DNA of 64,000 nucleotides, taken from the NCBI GenBank assembly GCA_021397845.1, contig CM038046.1, positions 58,856,021-58,920,020 on the forward strand. Direction: 5' to 3'. Positions within the stretch are counted from its first letter, which is position 1; each line of letters starts with the position of its first letter. Under the pieces are notes generated by a model. The model saw only the letters and a program-made list of their open reading frames with translations. It ran no database searches and was not told where the DNA came from. A program made the translations under genes and the position numbers. Positions 21,028-33,060 of the stretch are shown in pieces. The stretch is from Areca catechu (Eukaryota > Streptophyta > Magnoliopsida > Arecales > Arecaceae).

Positions 21028-23016
21028 TGTTGAAAATTATGTCCCAAAGCCAATCGTCTAGGCTATAGATGATTATACTATTTGTATATGAATTTTGATA
21101 TAAATAAAAGTTATTTTTTGGCTGTTCATCACAGGTGCATTTTTCTTAATTTAAACTCTTTTGTGATAATGCTCTTTGAGCTACCTTGTATGCGATGTAG
21201 AGAGGATACATCGTGTAGTTCATAAATTAGTTCACGACCAAAGGATACGCTATTTTGGGATGATGGTGTATCGAGAGTAGGTCGTTGATGTCATATCTAT
21301 TGATTGTTTCCTTAACCAAGCAGCATGGAGATGCTAGTATGACATCGGGTATTGTGTTTGACACTTCACTGAATATGACTCTCATGCGAGATTCTCTTGC
21401 TACCGAAGAGAAGTCTTGCATTAGAATATGGACATGAATTATTCCTTTGACTTGAAATCACTATGATAGCTTGCAAGCAACTCACTGTGCTTAAGCATCG
21501 GACTACCCGGATTTCTAATTCGGTGATGGAAGGTTGCTGGGTATAGTCAAGTACTTGTGTAGCGGTAGTAGGATCGAGATAGGATTGACCTCTTCGAATG
21601 ATTTGGATTGAATTCTTTATATGCCTCTATTGAGAAAGACCTTGGCTAGGGCATTCCTTGTAAGGAGTTGTAGGGATTCTTTGAGATATATTTAGATGGA
21701 CTGCTTAGGGTTGGGTAGCTTAACCCTATGCCATCCGGAGCATTAGGAGGTTCAAGGAATAAGTTCAATGATATTCCATATTCGACAGGTTCCTGTTGCT
21801 CTGTAACCTTCAACCTATTCGAATGCTGGGTATCATTGCTAGTTGGTGACTTTGGCTGGTACTAAAAAATGTTTCCGTACTACCGGTTTAGTGTTTGAAC
21901 CTATGGGGTCGCACACTGAGGGTTTCTTCTTGTTTTGTTGGCATGCGAATGAATGAGAATCATTCCAGACTTGTTTGACAAGTTGTTATTAAAACTTCTG
22001 TTCGAGCTGACTCATTTTGAACAAGTCAACTCGAGCTGAGTCGACTCGAATGGTTGAGTCGACTCGAATGACGGACTCCAGTGAAAATTGAAATTGCTTC
22101 ATTAATTACTGTAATCGTTGTCAAAATTAATAGGAAGTTTATGGTTTTTATGTTGGGCAGTTGCTGAATTCCAAAGGTCCTAATAATCCCAAGAGACTCA
22201 AAACTCCACATTAATCTCTCATTTATTCCTCTTAATTGTTTTGAGGGCTGCTGCTATTATTTAAATGGCTAGGCTGCAGAAAGTGAACTGTTCACTCCTT
22301 ATATTCCATACCTAGAAATCTGGATCAAGGTTGAGACTCTGCCATATTCCTTGGTTAGAGATCTTGTTTGATCCTTGAGAGATTGAAAGATTGGATCTTC
22401 GGAATAGAGTGAGTTTTGGGTGGGATCTTTGAGTACATACTTTCTATTGATGGTTTGGGATAGAGAGAACTGGGAGAGTCCTTGTTCTGTTCCAGCACTG
22501 CTGCAGCAACTAGTGCTTCAAGGAGTAGAAGGTGTCCCACTCATCTTCAAGGAGTTAAAGAAGAAGGAGTCCACCCGACAAAGCTTTCATAGAGACGAGC
22601 ATCTCAAAGGAAGAAGAAGAAATTGTGCTATACGGTGTAAACCTTTTATAGAGGCGGTACATGAGTGCTGCTTGCAGAGCCAGATTTTTCCATAGGTCAG
22701 TGGGGTCCCTGGGATCGTGACTGAGAGGCGAACTTTCGATTTTCTCCAGGTGAACGTCACCAAGGTATGTACTTGTGTTATGTATGACACATTATTCCTT
22801 ACCACATCATTGTATAGTTATGAGAATAGTTCCATATTTTATACTTAGATTGAATGGTTTTATTTTTACATTACTCTAGATGCATCTTAATCTTAGTATT
22901 GGGATTGTGTTAATTAGATTAACATCTTGATAAAATGTTTTTATCACTTTCCACTGCTGCATGCTTTTAGAAAAGTTTTAAAATGCATGCTTCACCCCTT
23001 GGAATGGTTCCTTTCA
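21028..23016 (+). repeat. Copia B 3' LTR
   Basis: 1989 bp, uninterrupted, aligning with 7337-7818 plus 13678-15164. It ends TTTCA, followed by target duplication gttgt. It contains a palindrome array, TATA box (22258) and splice donor (22763). Confidence 0.9.
22008..22078 (+). repeat. U3 palindrome array, GAGTCGACTC type (B 3' LTR)
   Basis: Contains GAGTCGACTCGA twice plus TCGAGCTGA and GTCAACTCGAG variants. It has one unit more than the 5' LTR copy and lies about 180 bp before TATTTAAAT at 22258. Confidence 0.85.
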
Positions 23017-23021
23017 GTTGT

Positions 23022-23388
23022 ATCAATGCTATCTCCATCAATACCATTTCGTGCCTAGGATTAGCAGTTATAGACCATTTGAGTCCGTATAATGTGGCAT
23101 GGGTAGATGCTTCATCTATCCCAATTAGACATAAGTGCCTTGTCCCAATTAAATTTCAATCATATCAAGATAAAATCTGGTGCGATGTATTACCAATGGA
23201 AGTGGGTAGCATTATTCTTGGCAGACCTTAGCTCTTCGATCATGATGTCACTTATCATGGCCGACCTAATATCTGTGCTTTCATGAATCAGGGAAAAAGG
23301 GTTACTGTTTATCCTTCACATCCTAAAGCTACCAAGAAAGCTGTAGAAGAAATCTTAATCTTCAAAGGCAAAATGAAAGTCTACACAT
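23022..23388 (+). pseudogene. Gypsy A protease, remainder
   Basis: Resumes the protease cut by copia B: INAISINTISCLGLAV, then WCDVLPMEVGSIILGRP, a stop, and LFDHDVTYHGRPNIC. This is the retropepsin fold seen before gypsy reverse transcriptase, with the active-site DSG on the other side of the insertion. It corresponds closely to the D protease (44070-44474). Confidence 0.82.
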
Positions 23389-23389
23389 A

Positions 23390-24026
23390 ATCCATATTAA
23401 AAAGTTTAAATGTAATAATAGCTCGGTAAATAAATCTATTGGTGTGAGTCTATTCAAAGTTATTCATGGTTGTCGTCCTAATGAGATCAGTGGAAAAACT
23501 AATATAAGTAATCAAATGAATAAACGACTAGCAGATTCTCACCAGCAAGTTAAGATTTTGCTGAGGGTGATCATGTCATAATTAAGGTTAGATCTGAACA
23601 GTTTCCATCAGCAGGCCCATTTAAAATTTTAAAGAAAATTGGATCGAATACGTATGTTATTGATCTACTATTTCATTTTGGGAATTGTCCTACTTTCAAT
23701 ATTTTGGATCTAATTGAATATGAAGAACCAGCATTGACACCTAGTGATCCATTTGAGCCTACACCTTCCTTTGAGAGTGACCCTCCTTTTGAGAGCCCAC
23801 TAGCCCAAATGAGAGGAAAGCACAACGTGATCGAACGTATTTTTGACCAGCAGATCAAGTCATCGAGGAGTCAAAATTGCTACCGCTACCTGGTTCACTA
23901 GCGAGGCAGGTCGAAGTCAAAGGATTTTTGGATTATTGAAGAGAAGCTATAGAAAATTGATCCAAATATATTTGAGTACCTTTAGCCTGACTCGACGGAG
24001 TCGAGATCTCCCGATTCTAGGAAAAA
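23390..24026 (+). pseudogene. Gypsy A integrase C-terminus and chromodomain
   Basis: Follows the protease directly, without reverse transcriptase, RNase H or integrase core. A frame with breaks contains EGDHVIIKVRSEQFPSAGPF, NTYVIDL, CPTFNILDLIEYEEPA, an acidic stretch and RYLV, then a chromodomain remnant (DFWIIEEKL, IDPNIFEYL). It corresponds to the D and F tails. The last bases are a weak purine tract before the 3' LTR. Confidence 0.75.
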
Positions 24027-25874
24027 TGATGGGGACATCGAGTAGATCCTAGCTAGTTTAGATCCTAGCCAGTCTAGTCCAGATCTCGGTCCAGCCCAGC
24101 ACGAATCCTAAAGACATCAATCAGCATGGATCTTGAAGATTTTAGCCAACTCGAATCTTGATGGATTTTATGGGTGTACGAGGGATTTGGGATATCTCCG
24201 AATCGGAGATAAGTTTATTTTTCTATTTTGATTGTTTTGACTTATCTTATCGGTATTTTGTTTTAATTGTTTAGAATTTAATTTGTTAGGATTAGATCTT
24301 GGATCCTTACTTAAATGATTATGAACTTCTTCCGATGGTGATCAGTATTTTTGAAAATTAAAAGAAAACCTCTCTCTTTCTTCGATCTCTTGCCTCCCTG
24401 CCCCTCTTCTACTTCCTCTCTTATCGGTTCTTCCTCTCTCTCCTCTCCCTCTCCTCTGTGTTTTCCCTCCCCACTTCTTTTTCTCCTTTCCCAAGCTAAT
24501 CGATCGAAGTATTACTCTATGACTCTCACCATCATTGTCACCCAACAGCACCGCCGCTCCTCTGCTTTCTGCCCACCATCGCCGGTGAACAAAGTCGACA
24601 TCCTTCGCCGACCCAGTGCCGCTCATGAACCTCGTTGATGCCCCATCTTCCATCGGATCCGTTGCTGCCAAGTCCCTGCCAGCCCTTCCTTCACTGATTC
24701 TAGCATCATCACCCCAAGCCGGCCAACATCGAACTCCACCTACGACCACTGTCAAGCTCCAGAATCAAGCCCTCGCCACCTATTTCCTGTGCCACCAGAC
24801 CTCCCTCCTTCCAGCCGGTCTCTGCCTACCGTCATCCATAAAGCCTCCCTGCTCCATCGCCAATAACTGACGATCAGGAATCCATCAATCGTGCCTAACC
24901 ATATTCGATCCTCCCTCCATTCGTGATCATCGTCTCCGCCCGTGCAAGCCATCTCCTTCCTTTATGGCTGAAGCTTCTCAGACTGGAGAGCCTCCACAGC
25001 CACCTGAGTCACCATTTCTTTGTGCCTTCCAACCCAAACCGCAGGAATCCCTTGTGCCACAGACCTCCACACGATGCCTCCCGCCGGAACTCTTTCCTGT
25101 TGCTATTGCTAGCCGCCTTCGCCATGACCATCGCCATCCATTCCACCGTCTCCGCCCAACACCGACACCGACGAATCCCTCTGCAAGCCTTCTGGTTTTC
25201 TGGTGTTGATTCATGGAGAAGAAGCATCTCAACACGAACATGAAAGCAATTCATGTCCCTGCTGCCTACTTTAGATTGCACAAATCTCAAAGTAGTTCCA
25301 AAGATCTATGAAGCACAGTTTCCAGAGCAGATTAAAACTACCTCATGGATCTCAGAGCATTGGGTTTACTAGTTTCTATTTATTTAGTTTGATATGGGAT
25401 TGACAATATTATTTTTTTTGGTGATTCAGGTCCGACGGTTTCTGATCCACCTCGCTCAAGAACCGCTGGTCTGGGATTTTGACTACCTCTAGATGATCTC
25501 ACTTTTCTAGAATTCATGATATTCCATGTTTCGGGTGAGACCACTTCGATAACTTAGTATATATCTAATCAATTGCTGGATTACTAAATGTTCTATCTTT
25601 TATTTAATTAGATCTAATTTTATTGAAATTAGACAGCCCTAACTTAGTGGTCGTTCCCTAACGATCAACGGTCCAATATCTTGAATATTTTGACTGTGCA
25701 TGCCGATCGGGTCAATTCCTAGATTGGATCTTGATTTGACTAGGATTATTTCTTAGTTTAAATTCTTAGTTGCATTGATTATCTGCTAGTCTTTATCTTT
25801 AATTACTTCATTAATTATTTCATTGATCTCATTAAGGTCCTTAGGTCTAGGATTTATTGGTCCATCCCGCATCA
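24027..25874 (+). repeat. Gypsy A 3' LTR
   Basis: Starts TGATGGGGACATCG and ends CCCGCATCA. Matches 3917-5757 across its length with many substitutions. Confidence 0.88.
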
Positions 25875-26324
25875 TAAACCTAACAAACTATAGACTTTCT
25901 AGGTTTGACCCTGGTTTGGCATACACATGAAAATTTACAATGGACTTCTAGCAAATGCCATAGAGTATGCCAGAAGTAAGATGCAAACCTAACATGTGCA
26001 ATGACTGTATGCAGTATGCTAATCTCAACAAGATGCAATCTAATGATCCTAGAAATGCTGGAGGCTTCTAGGAAGGGTAGTAAATAAGAGATGGGTTCAG
26101 GGTTCGTTTGGTAGGGTAGGATATAGGAAGGGGTGTCAGGGATTAATCCTAGACTAATGAGGCTAACCTTACAAGGTTGTGGTATATCTACAGGGTTTGC
26201 ATAAGGAAAGAATGTATTACTAATCTCAGGAAAGAGATCTTCAATGGAAACTGTAGGAGGGGGCTCATCCTGAGGGTACTGGGTTACATAAGCCAAATCC
26301 TCAATAATTTCCTCGGGTTCCTGG
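25875..26324 (-). pseudogene. Gypsy D acidic ORF, C-terminal part
   Basis: Minus-strand frame QEPEEIIEDLAYVTQYPQDE, EDLFPEISN, VSLISLGLIPDTPSY and VRFASYFWHTLWHLLEVHCK, ending near 25880. It is colinear with E (58392-58832) and F (32870-33270). The upstream part lies beyond copia G at 43601-44069. I know no function. It sits between protease and chromodomain, in the place of reverse transcriptase. Confidence 0.78.
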
Positions 26325-27070
26325 TGAAGGTGAAAAACACCACACCTAGCAAACATTATGCAAGAAAAACAAGGCAGAGAATATGCATTTTAAAATAATT
26401 TTAAATCATGCACAGCGGAAGGTTTGGTAGATAGATCAAAACTATCTATCGATTTGCCCGCAACAGGATCTAGTATAAAAACCTAGCATGCATATAACAT
26501 CAAAAACAAGAAAGCAACATAAACATAAAGGTCATACCTCTATACCTCGACGAGTGCTGGAGAGAAGCAGCGAAGAGCTCTGATGAGGAAGATGGCGCTC
26601 GAGCCACACAAGCGTCTGGTCTCTACAGGATGTCCACACTTGGGCTCGACTCTGATCAACTCCCTCAGAGTACTAGCTCTTCGGGATCCGTGGGCCGAAC
26701 TTCTTCTTCTAGGAAGACAAAAAAGATAGCAGGAACCCCTTCCCAAATCTCTTTCCCAAGACCTAGCTTGATTGTTAGGTAGCTCACACCCAAACCCTAA
26801 AGCTCTCACTCTTCTCAACCTTTTTCTCCTAAGAAATAGTTGCTGCTCTTGTATGTCTAACCCTAGCAGCCACCACAATGTCTCATATTTATAGGGGCAG
26901 TAGGGAGAGGGAGAAGAAGGAAGGAGGAGAGATGAGAGGAGAGAATGGGGGAGAGGATCATGGGCATGCCAAATGGGTCTAACCCATTTGAGCAAGTATG
27001 ACTTTCATACCATAAAGGTTTGGAGCCAAAACTTGTTTGAATTTGAAATTCAAACCAGGTCAAACCTGCC
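26325..27070 (-). repeat. Copia G 3' LTR, piece 1
   Basis: Distal end of the LTR (plus-strand start TGAAGGTGAAAAACACC, as at 41739). Contains a TATA element on the minus strand (26885-26895, CCTATAAATAT) and a donor-like GAGGTATGACC near 26530-26540. Ends at solo LTR H. Confidence 0.88.
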
Positions 27071-28522
27071 TGATACGGGACTAATATGCATGTGCAATTT
27101 TTTTTGTATGTTTTATATGTGGGGTTAGGTGATTAATTCCCAAATTTTAGATCAAAATTAGTTGTAGGGAATTTTGTATGAATTTTTGAAGCCAAGCATG
27201 CAGAATAGAACCTAGAAAAGTACTAAAGAAGGATCGTCGAGGTTGAGAAGCCTCGGTTAGGGCAAGTTCTCCTACAATAATAAGACTGGAGGTAGAGGGG
27301 GTGCACTTGACAATGTCTGAAGTGCCCGGTGAAGATCGCAGTGAAGGGATCTCTCGTTCCTCGATGGATGCGGCCTGGAAAACCGAGCCAAAGACCCACG
27401 GATCCCGGCTTTCTGCTCGGTGGTCCGATTGAGGCTTGGCTGGAGTCGTTGGATTTGTATGAACTCGGGGACCTGCAAACGACCTGTTAGGGGTTAGAAA
27501 ACTCAAAGGAGATCAAGAAAATAAAGGAAAATAGCAAAGGGAAGAAAGTTTTGGAGGGGGCTAGAAGGATGGTTGGTGGCAGGAAAATGGTTGCAAACAC
27601 CGGGAAGAAGAACTCTCAAACCCCTTTATGCACACAGGAGGGTAATCACTCAAAGCAATAGAAGAACTCAAGGTTTATTTCATAGATCAAAATCTCCCTT
27701 CATACAAGAGGCTAGGGTCCTTTAAATAGACCCTTAATCTTGGGCTCCAAGTAAGGGAACATAAGTCTTTACATAAGAATCCTTTTCCCTCTTAAACCCT
27801 AGCTAGAAAATAAGGAAACATTAGGTAGAAAAATCCCTAAAAATTCTCTTGACTTGGCCAACACTCTAAGGATGCCTAGGGGGGCATGTTGGGCTTCTAG
27901 GAGCAGCAAGAGGTCGGCCCAAAGGGGCTCGGGCGCATGGGTTTGGGCCTCTGGAAGCTGGGGTGGCCTGGTAGCCAGGTAGCAGGAATATTCCTTGGTA
28001 TCTTGCTTCTTAGGGGCTTGGGCTTGGCGCCTAGGTTTGATTTCTTTGGGCTAGGATGCAGATGGACCTCTAAAATCATGGATGCCTTGGTATATGAATA
28101 TATTTTGGCATCTGGAAGGGAATCTAGGCATCTGGAGGGCATCTACAAGGAATCAGGGTTTTTTGAATTTTTCCTCCTGGGGTCTTCAAATCTTCAAGCT
28201 GGGTTGGACTTGGGCTATACTTCCATGTCTTCAATCTGGTTGGACTTGGTCTTCACTTGTATGATGTGGTCTTGAGTCTTCAATATGGTTGAATAGAACT
28301 AAAAAAAATAAAATTAGCTCGACATGAGCTGACTAACGCTAGACTGAACTAGATTAACATGAGCTGAATAGTACAGAACTGAAACTCAAAAGACTCAAAT
28401 AACAACTAAAATGGACTCAGATGGGCTAAGCCCTTATTACAGATGGACTCATAAATTATTGATCAATTCATAGAGGGTTGAAAAGCCTCTACCTTATTCT
28501 GGTGCCTTCGGTGTCCCCACCA
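27071..28522 (-). mobile_element. Solo gypsy LTR H (F/E family)
   Basis: 1452 bp with full LTR ends (plus-strand start TGATACGGGAC, end GTCCCCACCA) and exact target duplication ctgcc at 27066-27070 and 28523-28527. The empty site is in the G 5' LTR near 42480 (aaacctgcccaaaa). No internal region remains, so it is the product of LTR-LTR recombination. A TATTTAAAGG-type TATA lies on the minus strand at about 27718-27728. The open frames inside, on either strand, recur in all four LTRs of the family but have no known domain. Confidence 0.92.
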
Positions 28523-29204
28523 CTGCCCAAAAAATCTGCACGAAAATCTCCGAGAATTTTTGCTCGTCATAGGAAGTGTCGACACTCGAAAATTGCCAAG
28601 TGTCGACACTTCACCAAGTGTCGACACTTGCAAAAATCCAAGTGTCGACACTTGCAGCAAAGTCAACCAAATTGACTTCAGGTGATGGCAAACGATTCTC
28701 AATCATTGATCAACCCAAAAGATCAGATAGAAATCCTCTATGGTGTGTGTCCCCATAGGTTCGAACACTAAACCGATAGCACTCGAACATTTCCAGTACC
28801 AGTCAAAGTCCTCATCTAGCAATGATACCTGACGTCCGGATAGGTCGAAGATGCAGAGCACCTCACAAGAACCTCTGGCATATGGTTGCCACATAATTTA
28901 TCCCTTTGACCTTACAATGCTCAGGATGACCTAGGGTTAGACTGCCAACCCTAATTTGGTGTATCCAGATCATGTCTCAACCTCACAAGTTCTGTGACTC
29001 CTTACAAGAACTGCCATGGCCAAGGTTTTGCTGAATTGAGACATAGTGAGTTATTCACTCTAAACTATTTGGAGAGGTCAATTCCATCTTGATTCATCAT
29101 CGCTCCACAAGTACTTGACTGCACCTAGAAACCTTCCATCACCAGATTAAGAATCCAGGTAGTTCGGCACCAAAGTATAGTGAGTTGCTTGCAAGCTGCC
29201 ATGG
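28523..29204 (-). repeat. Copia G 3' LTR, piece 2
   Basis: Between solo LTR H and gypsy F. Aligns with 42480-43160 of the 5' LTR and carries the palindrome array. Confidence 0.9.
28573..28658 (-). repeat. U3 palindrome array, GTGTCGACAC type (G 3' LTR)
   Basis: Four GTGTCGACAC units, most within CAAGTGTCGACACTTG. It is the counterpart of the GAGTCGACTC array in the B LTR at the same LTR position. Confidence 0.9.
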
Positions 29205-30666
29205 TGGTGGGGATACCGAAGGCACCAGAATAAGACAGAGGCTTTTCAACCCTCTATGAATTGATCAATAATTTATGAGTCCATCTGTAATAAGGGCTTA
29301 GCACATTTGAGTCTATTTTAGTTATTATTTGAGTCTTTTAAGTTTCAGTTCTGTACTAGTCAGCTTATGTTGAGCTAGTTCAGTCCAGTATTAGTCACCT
29401 CATGTCGAGCTAATTTTATTTTTTTAAGTCCTATTCAACCATATTAAAGACTCAAGACCACATCATACAAGTGAAGACCAAGTCCAACCAGATTGAAGAC
29501 ATGGAAGTATAGCCCAAGTCCAACCCAGCTTGAAGATTTGAAGACCCCAGGAGGAAAAATTCAGAAAACCCTGATTCCTTGCAGATGCCCTCAAGATGCC
29601 CAGATTCCTTTCCAAATGCCAAAATATATTCGTATACCAAGTCATCCATGATTTTAGAGGTCCATCTGCATCCTAGCCCAAAGAAATCAAGCCCAGGCGC
29701 CAAGCCCAAGCCCCTAAGAAGCAAGATACCAGGGAATATTCCTGCTACCCGGCTACCAGGCCACCCCAGCTTCTAGAGGCCCAAACCCATGCACCCGAGT
29801 CCCTTTGGGCCGGCCTCTTGCTGCTCCTAGAAGCCCAACATGCCCCCCCTAGGCGTCCTTGGAGTGTTGGCCAAGTCAAGAGAATTTTTAGGGATTTTTC
29901 TACCTAATGTTTCCTTATTTTCTAGCTAGGGTTTGAGAGGGAAAAGGATTCTTATGTAAAGACTTATGTGCCCTTACTTGGAGCCCAAGGTTAAGGGTCT
30001 ATTTAAAGGACCCTAGCCTCTTGTATGAAGCGAGATCTTGATATGAAATAAACCTTGAGTTCTTCAATTTCTTTATGTGATTACCCTGCTCTGTGCATAA
30101 AGGGGTTTGACAGTTCTTCTTCCCGGTGTTTGCAACCATCTTCCTGCCACCAACCATTCTTCTAGCACCCTCCAAAACTTTCTTCCCTTTGCTATTTTCC
30201 TTTATTTTCTTGATTTTCTCTGAGTTTTCTAACCCCTGATAGGTCGTTTGCAGGTCCCCGAGTTCCTATGAATCCAACAACTCCAGCCACGCCTCAATCG
30301 AACCACCGAGCAGAAAGCCGGGTATCCGCTGGTCTTTGGCTCGGTTTTCCTGGCCGCATCCATCGAGGAATGAGAGATCCCTTCACTGCGATCTTCACCG
30401 AACGCTTCAGTCATTGTCAGGTATACCCCCTCTACCTCCAGTCTTTATATTGTAGGAGAACTTGCCCTAAGACTTGCCCTAACCGAGGCTTCTCAGCCCC
30501 GGCGATCCTTCTTTAGTACTTTTCTAGGTTCTAATATGCATACTTGGCTTCAAAAATTCATATAAAATTTCCTACAACTAATTTTTATTTGAGATTCGGG
30601 AATTAATCACCTAACCCCACATATAAAATGTACAAAAAGAATTGCATGCATTTTAATCCCGCATCA
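29205..30666 (+). repeat. Gypsy F 5' LTR
   Basis: Same family as H, the F 3' LTR and the E 3' LTR. A TATA-like CTATTTAAAG lies at 29999-30008, conserved at 34764 in the 3' LTR. Confidence 0.9.
29999..30008 (+). promoter_or_regulatory. Gypsy F 5' LTR TATA box
   Basis: CTATTTAAAG, conserved in all four LTRs of this family (34764, and inverted in H and E). Confidence 0.6.
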
Positions 30667-30668
30667 TT

Positions 30669-30680
30669 TGGTATCAGAGC
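30669..30680 (+). other. Gypsy F primer binding site
   Basis: TGGTATCAGAGC, two bases after the LTR. Confidence 0.88.
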
Positions 30681-31547
30681 TTAGATTAGGGCTTATTTTT
30701 TGCAGTTTTTCAGTCCGTATATACTCTGTTTTTTAAATTATTTCTCCCTGATAAAAACTCCAAAAATTCTGAGATTTATTTTGCTGGATTAAAAATAATT
30801 CACAGTAAATTTTAGAGTTTTTTTCAGATTTTATTATGGCCTGTGAATTTTCTGCAAGCCAAAATATAGCCTGCAAATTTTTGGCTCTATTTTTTTTCAA
30901 CAAGACAAGTTTGGAAGTTTTAGGGTTTTGTTTAGTATTTTTTGCATATCTTTTAATTTTAGTATATTTCCTGCATATTAAACCATAATTTGCAAGTTTT
31001 CTTCTATTTAAGAAAATACCAAAAAAAAAATTGCATATTCTCCAAAAATACCAAAAACATCTAAACCCTAATTTGCATCCTCATCTGCCTGCCATCATTG
31101 CATAATTTAATTTTAAGGGCACTCTTGCTATATCAGATAAGGGGAGGAGTTGATAACCTCTCCTTAGCCCAAAACCACATCCCTTGCATTCGGTCCCAAG
31201 CCTTAACCTAAAAATTAACTAGACTTAATTTGCACTAGTGGGCTAGGGACACCAACTGGTCGGGTCCGGGCAAGTGTTAGATCACTGTGTCAAGTTAACC
31301 AGTGTGTGCCTTATGCTCAGTGTCTAGAACGGTGGTTTAGGGATTCAATCCCAAAGGGCTTGTATGCTGGTCCGCCTACCTGGCCAATCTCTGATTGTTG
31401 TCTAGGATTGGCAATCAGGGACCTAACACTCCCCTTACACCTGCCTGGCTGAGTACAGGGTTACTATAGGCTAGTTTGCCACCCTGATTGAGCATCTAGT
31501 TTAGACTCTAGGTCTAGTTAGCAGTAGTCGGTCTGATCGAGTCTTGA
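30681..31547 (+). other. Gypsy F leader, no gene
   Basis: An AT-rich first half, then hairpin HP2 at 31379-31406: CCTGGCCAAT pairs with ATTGTTGTCTAGG, leaving a small bulge as in copias B, G and K. I see no copy of HP1 here. Confidence 0.65.
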
Positions 31548-33058
31548 ATGAGCACTAGATTAGGGGTTTCATATCACCCACCTCCTTCACAAATATCTGA
31601 ACCCATGGAAAATTTGCAAGCCCAAATAAAAGCACTCACTGAGCATCTAACCCAATCCACGGCACAATTGACTACCCAGTTAACTCAGTTTGGTACCCAA
31701 ACCAACAATAGAATTGACCATCTTACCAATAGGTTTGACTAGTTAGAAGGCCGTGTAGGGACCATACAAAGAACCCATGGGTCACAGTCTGAGCCAGATC
31801 CCGAGTCCCCTCAACCTAGGAGGAACCCAAACCCTGATCTATACCATGAGGTCGAACCTAGGAGAGCCCCTTATCCTGACCCGTACTACAATCCTCAACC
31901 TAGGAGGACCCCAAATCCTGATCAATACCGAGAGGTTGAACCTAGGAGAGCCCCTCAGCCTGACCCAGACTATAATACTGAACCTAGAAGAACCCCTTAC
32001 CATGACCCTTATTATGATACTGAACCCAGGAAAACCCAATACTCTGACCCATATAGGGAGTCCAATCCTAGGAGAACCCAATACTCTGACCCATATAGGG
32101 AGTCTAATCCTAGGAGAACCCAATACTCTGACCCATATAGAGAGCCCAACCCTAGGAGAACCCAATATTCTGACCCATATAGGAAGTCCAACCCTAGGAG
32201 AACCCAATATCCTGACCCATATAGGAAGCCCAACCTTAGGAGGACCCCATACCATGATCCATCCTTAGAACCTGACCATAGAGCTGACCCAAAATCCTAT
32301 GACCCCAGATCCTATAATCTCATGACCCATAGATTTGCACCCTTGTCCTATGAGCCTAGAGAACCCATAACCCCTAGTATCAATCTAGTACTAGTCAGGT
32401 TTTTCTTAGTCAACTTGAACCCCATAGGATTAGCACCCCTAAATATGAGCTCAGTAGTGAGCCACTACCCCTTAGGCAACTTGAACCTACTAGGATTAGT
32501 ATCCATAATCAGAAACTAGGACCTAGCCAATTTTTTCCTAGCCGACCTTCTCCAACCATTCCTGAGATTGACAAGGCTTACATTAATTCAGAAGTGTATG
32601 AAGCTAATGCGAGCCTAGTGGATGAGTATAAAGGAGAAGATAAGACACCTATAGATGACCTAGAAATAGTTGGCCTAGTAAATACCCAGGTAGAAGCCAA
32701 CCTAGAGGTAGTTGACCCTAACCACATCCAACCAAAAGCTATAGTGGAAGAACAAATAGAGGAAGAGAACCTAGGTACTGCTGTTAGAGCCTTACCTGAG
32801 GAAACCATAGAGGAGAGCCAAATTATAGAGTCTAGTCCTAAAATACAAGAACCTGAAGAATTTATTAAGGAACCGATCTCTTTGAATCAATACCCTCAGG
32901 ATGAGCCTCCTCCTATAGTTCCCATTAAGGACCTCTTCCCTGAGATTAATAACCCATCCTTCCATTATACAAACCCCATAGATATATCGCAACCCCGTAA
33001 GGTTAACTTCATTAGTCTAGGATTAGTCCCTGACATGCATTCTTTTATTCTACTTTAA
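31548..33058 (+). pseudogene. Gypsy F gag-like acidic ORF
   Basis: Starts MSTRLGVSYHPP, like the D gag, then a Gln/Thr-rich coiled-coil region (MENLQAQIKALTEHLTQS). An in-frame TAG follows RFD (31740). A proline/arginine-rich region with a 14-residue tandem repeat comes next. A one-base deletion near 32378 shifts the frame into an acidic region (ASLVDEYKGEDKTPIDDLE, AIVEEQIEEENLG) and the ISLGLVPD motif. It has no zinc knuckle or protease. E keeps the same reading with one stop. The function is unknown. It may be a structural, gag-derived protein. Confidence 0.75.
32030..32243 (+). repeat. 42-bp coding tandem repeat
   Basis: About five near-identical 42-bp units, each encoding RRTQYSDPYRESNP with small changes. 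More diverged units extend the pattern upstream to about 31810. The unit length is a multiple of three, so copy number can change without a frameshift. E has the same repeat (59460-59590). Confidence 0.88.
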
Positions 33059-33060
33059 CC

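Larger units (their letters stand above)
7337..23016 (+). mobile_element. Copia B, nested in gypsy A, host of C
   Basis: LTRs start TGTTRRRAATT, and the 3' copy ends TTTCA. The target duplication gttgt (7332-7336 and 23017-23021) is exact. Without C it is about 9.8 kb, with ~1.97-kb LTRs and a 5.86-kb internal region: a 1.9-kb leader, gag, protease, integrase, reverse transcriptase and RNase H in copia order. It is closely related to copia G on the opposite strand. All coding parts carry stops and frameshifts. Confidence 0.9.
3917..25874 (+). mobile_element. Gypsy A, nested in D, host of copia B
   Basis: LTRs of 1841 and 1848 bp start TGATGGGGAC and end CATTA/CATCA, flanked by taaaa (3912-3916) and taaac (25875-25879), a target duplication with one change. 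The empty site is visible in relative E around 58381-58400 (ggatctaaacctaacag), which confirms the boundaries. Without copia B the element is about 6.3 kb: LTR, primer site, gag, protease, integrase C-terminus/chromodomain, LTR. Reverse transcriptase, RNase H and the integrase core are missing. Confidence 0.88.

Noticed and set aside
27897..28275. A recurring 112-codon frame in the F/H/E LTRs as a real gene
   Set aside because: It is in the LTR of every copy on the strand opposite to the element, similarity follows the DNA identity, and I see no domain. Low-level function cannot be excluded.
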